Origin: Semisulcospira habei
Lineage: Eukaryota > Mollusca > Gastropoda > Semisulcospiridae
NCBI GenBank assembly: GCA_036245525.1
Contig: BTPG01000001.1
Span: 221,814,774-221,878,773 of the forward strand
Length of the DNA: 64,000 bases
Reading direction: 5' to 3'
Position numbers and translations under genes: made by a program. This document shows positions 63,410 to 64,000 of this stretch, in pieces. The first letter of the stretch is position 1. Each line of letters starts with the position of its first letter. The notes below the pieces were generated by a model. It was not told the origin of the DNA. It searched no databases and worked only from the letters and a program-made list of their open reading frames with translations.

Positions 63410-63730
63410 GCGAGCTAAGTAGGACGACTAGTTGGTCTACCACGTGACCCGGAACTGGTAGGGCAGGGACGGGAGACAACTCTCGGCCCCTCTGGGGATT
63501 CCCCGAGTGCCTCCCGGGTTGTGTTGTAACACAACGGGTTCTTAGGCTTAAATTGAGCAAGTAGTAGACACTTCCTAGTAGTCATGTCATCGGTAATGTT
63601 TTTGAGGAAACAATTACAATTGTTATTGGAAGTGACATGGCATTTAGGTAAAATGATGTTAAATTGCACAGTGTGTTAGCATACTTATGATTTTATACCT
63701 GTGGCAGAGAGGCCAGAAGGTCCTAAATTA

Positions 63731-64000
63731 CAGACCAGTACATGTGTACCTGTGTGTACTTGAAAGGCATTGAAAACTGAATGTACACCAGCGCTTCAAG
63801 ATCAGAACCCATCAGTGTGAACCTCAGATGCGCTGGCACACTAACATGAAAAGAGTGCTTGCACGTACAGACCAGAACACATTTGTGTGTACATGAAAGG
63901 TAATGAAAATTAAAAGTTCACATGCACTTACACACCAGAAACCAACCATCTGTGTGAACATACAAAGCACTTAAAATCAAAGTACATACAAACCATAACA
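63731..64000. repeat. Degenerate tandem repeat, period about 65-70 bp
   Basis: The motif TACAGACCAG(A/T)AC followed by TGTGTGTAC, a GAAAGG-like block and AAAA recurs near 63731, 63795, 63868 and 63930. Runs to the window edge. Intron 5' of mTOR local exon 1; 63613-63730 shows nothing else. Confidence 0.6.

Larger units (their letters stand above)
51383..63612 (-). mobile_element. DIRS-type retrotransposon copy D, split by a LINE
   Basis: Left ITR 51383-51452 and 57156-57330, right ITR 63410-63612. The two ITRs share GTCTACTACTT, AGCCTAAGAACCC and the GGTTCCGGGTCACGTGG block. Element DNA totals about 6.5 kb. ORF order matches copy A. Third-subfamily termini (GACATGAC instead of GACATTAC). Coding parts have few breaks and both catalytic centres are readable. 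Confidence 0.88.

Noticed and set aside
63731..64000. A CRISPR-like array
   Set aside because: Repeat units are degenerate, have no constant spacer structure, and the genome is animal.

Overview
This window is animal nuclear DNA, most probably from a lophotrochozoan and plausibly a gastropod mollusc. The evidence is a spliced metazoan gene, GT/AG introns of very unequal size, abundant DIRS-type tyrosine-recombinase retrotransposons, RNase H-bearing I-type LINEs, a tRNA-derived SINE, and retroposon tails ending in GTTAA(A/G)C-like sequence followed by a short tandem repeat. The genus cannot be named from sequence alone.

The only host gene recognised is mTOR, on the minus strand. Nine consecutive exons (455 codons of the HEAT-repeat region) read from 48149 down to 419. 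All have consensus splice sites and compatible phases, and no frame is broken. The gene continues beyond both window edges. Exon sequence is only 1,365 bp; most of the rest is transposable elements lying in the introns.

Layout, left to right. 1-418: intron with a SINE-like retroposon and small TTAA-type MITE relics. 587-7636: intron holding DIRS copy A. 7724-9375: short introns with MITE hairpins. 9497-15454: intron with DIRS copy B, which carries a hAT-like insertion, then three MITEs. 15590-27789: intron filled by a TTAA-flanked piggyBac-like relic with nested insertions (an L2/CR1-type LINE, inside it a tRNA-SINE, inside that an I-type LINE N1, inside that a small retroposon). 27967-45609: intron with DIRS copy C, split by I-type LINEs N2 (itself hit by a SINE-like element) and N3 and by a second hAT-like element. 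45733-48052: compact introns with MITEs and retroposon P1. 48150-64000: upstream intron with retroposon P2 (split by I-type LINE N4) and DIRS copy D, which is split by an L2/CR1 LINE that in turn holds an RTE-like LINE and a SINE-like element.

Most autonomous-type elements are broken. The best preserved is N2 (32348-38746): one nonsense codon in ORF1, and an ORF2 that is open until a SINE-like insertion. No CRISPR arrays, rRNA genes, functional tRNA genes or bacterial-type operons were seen. No wholly new defence or signalling system is apparent. The most novel-looking items are a Cys/His-rich module in the DIRS ORF1, a TIR family with 6-bp target duplications, MITE hairpins clustered just past mTOR splice donors, and the depth of nesting.
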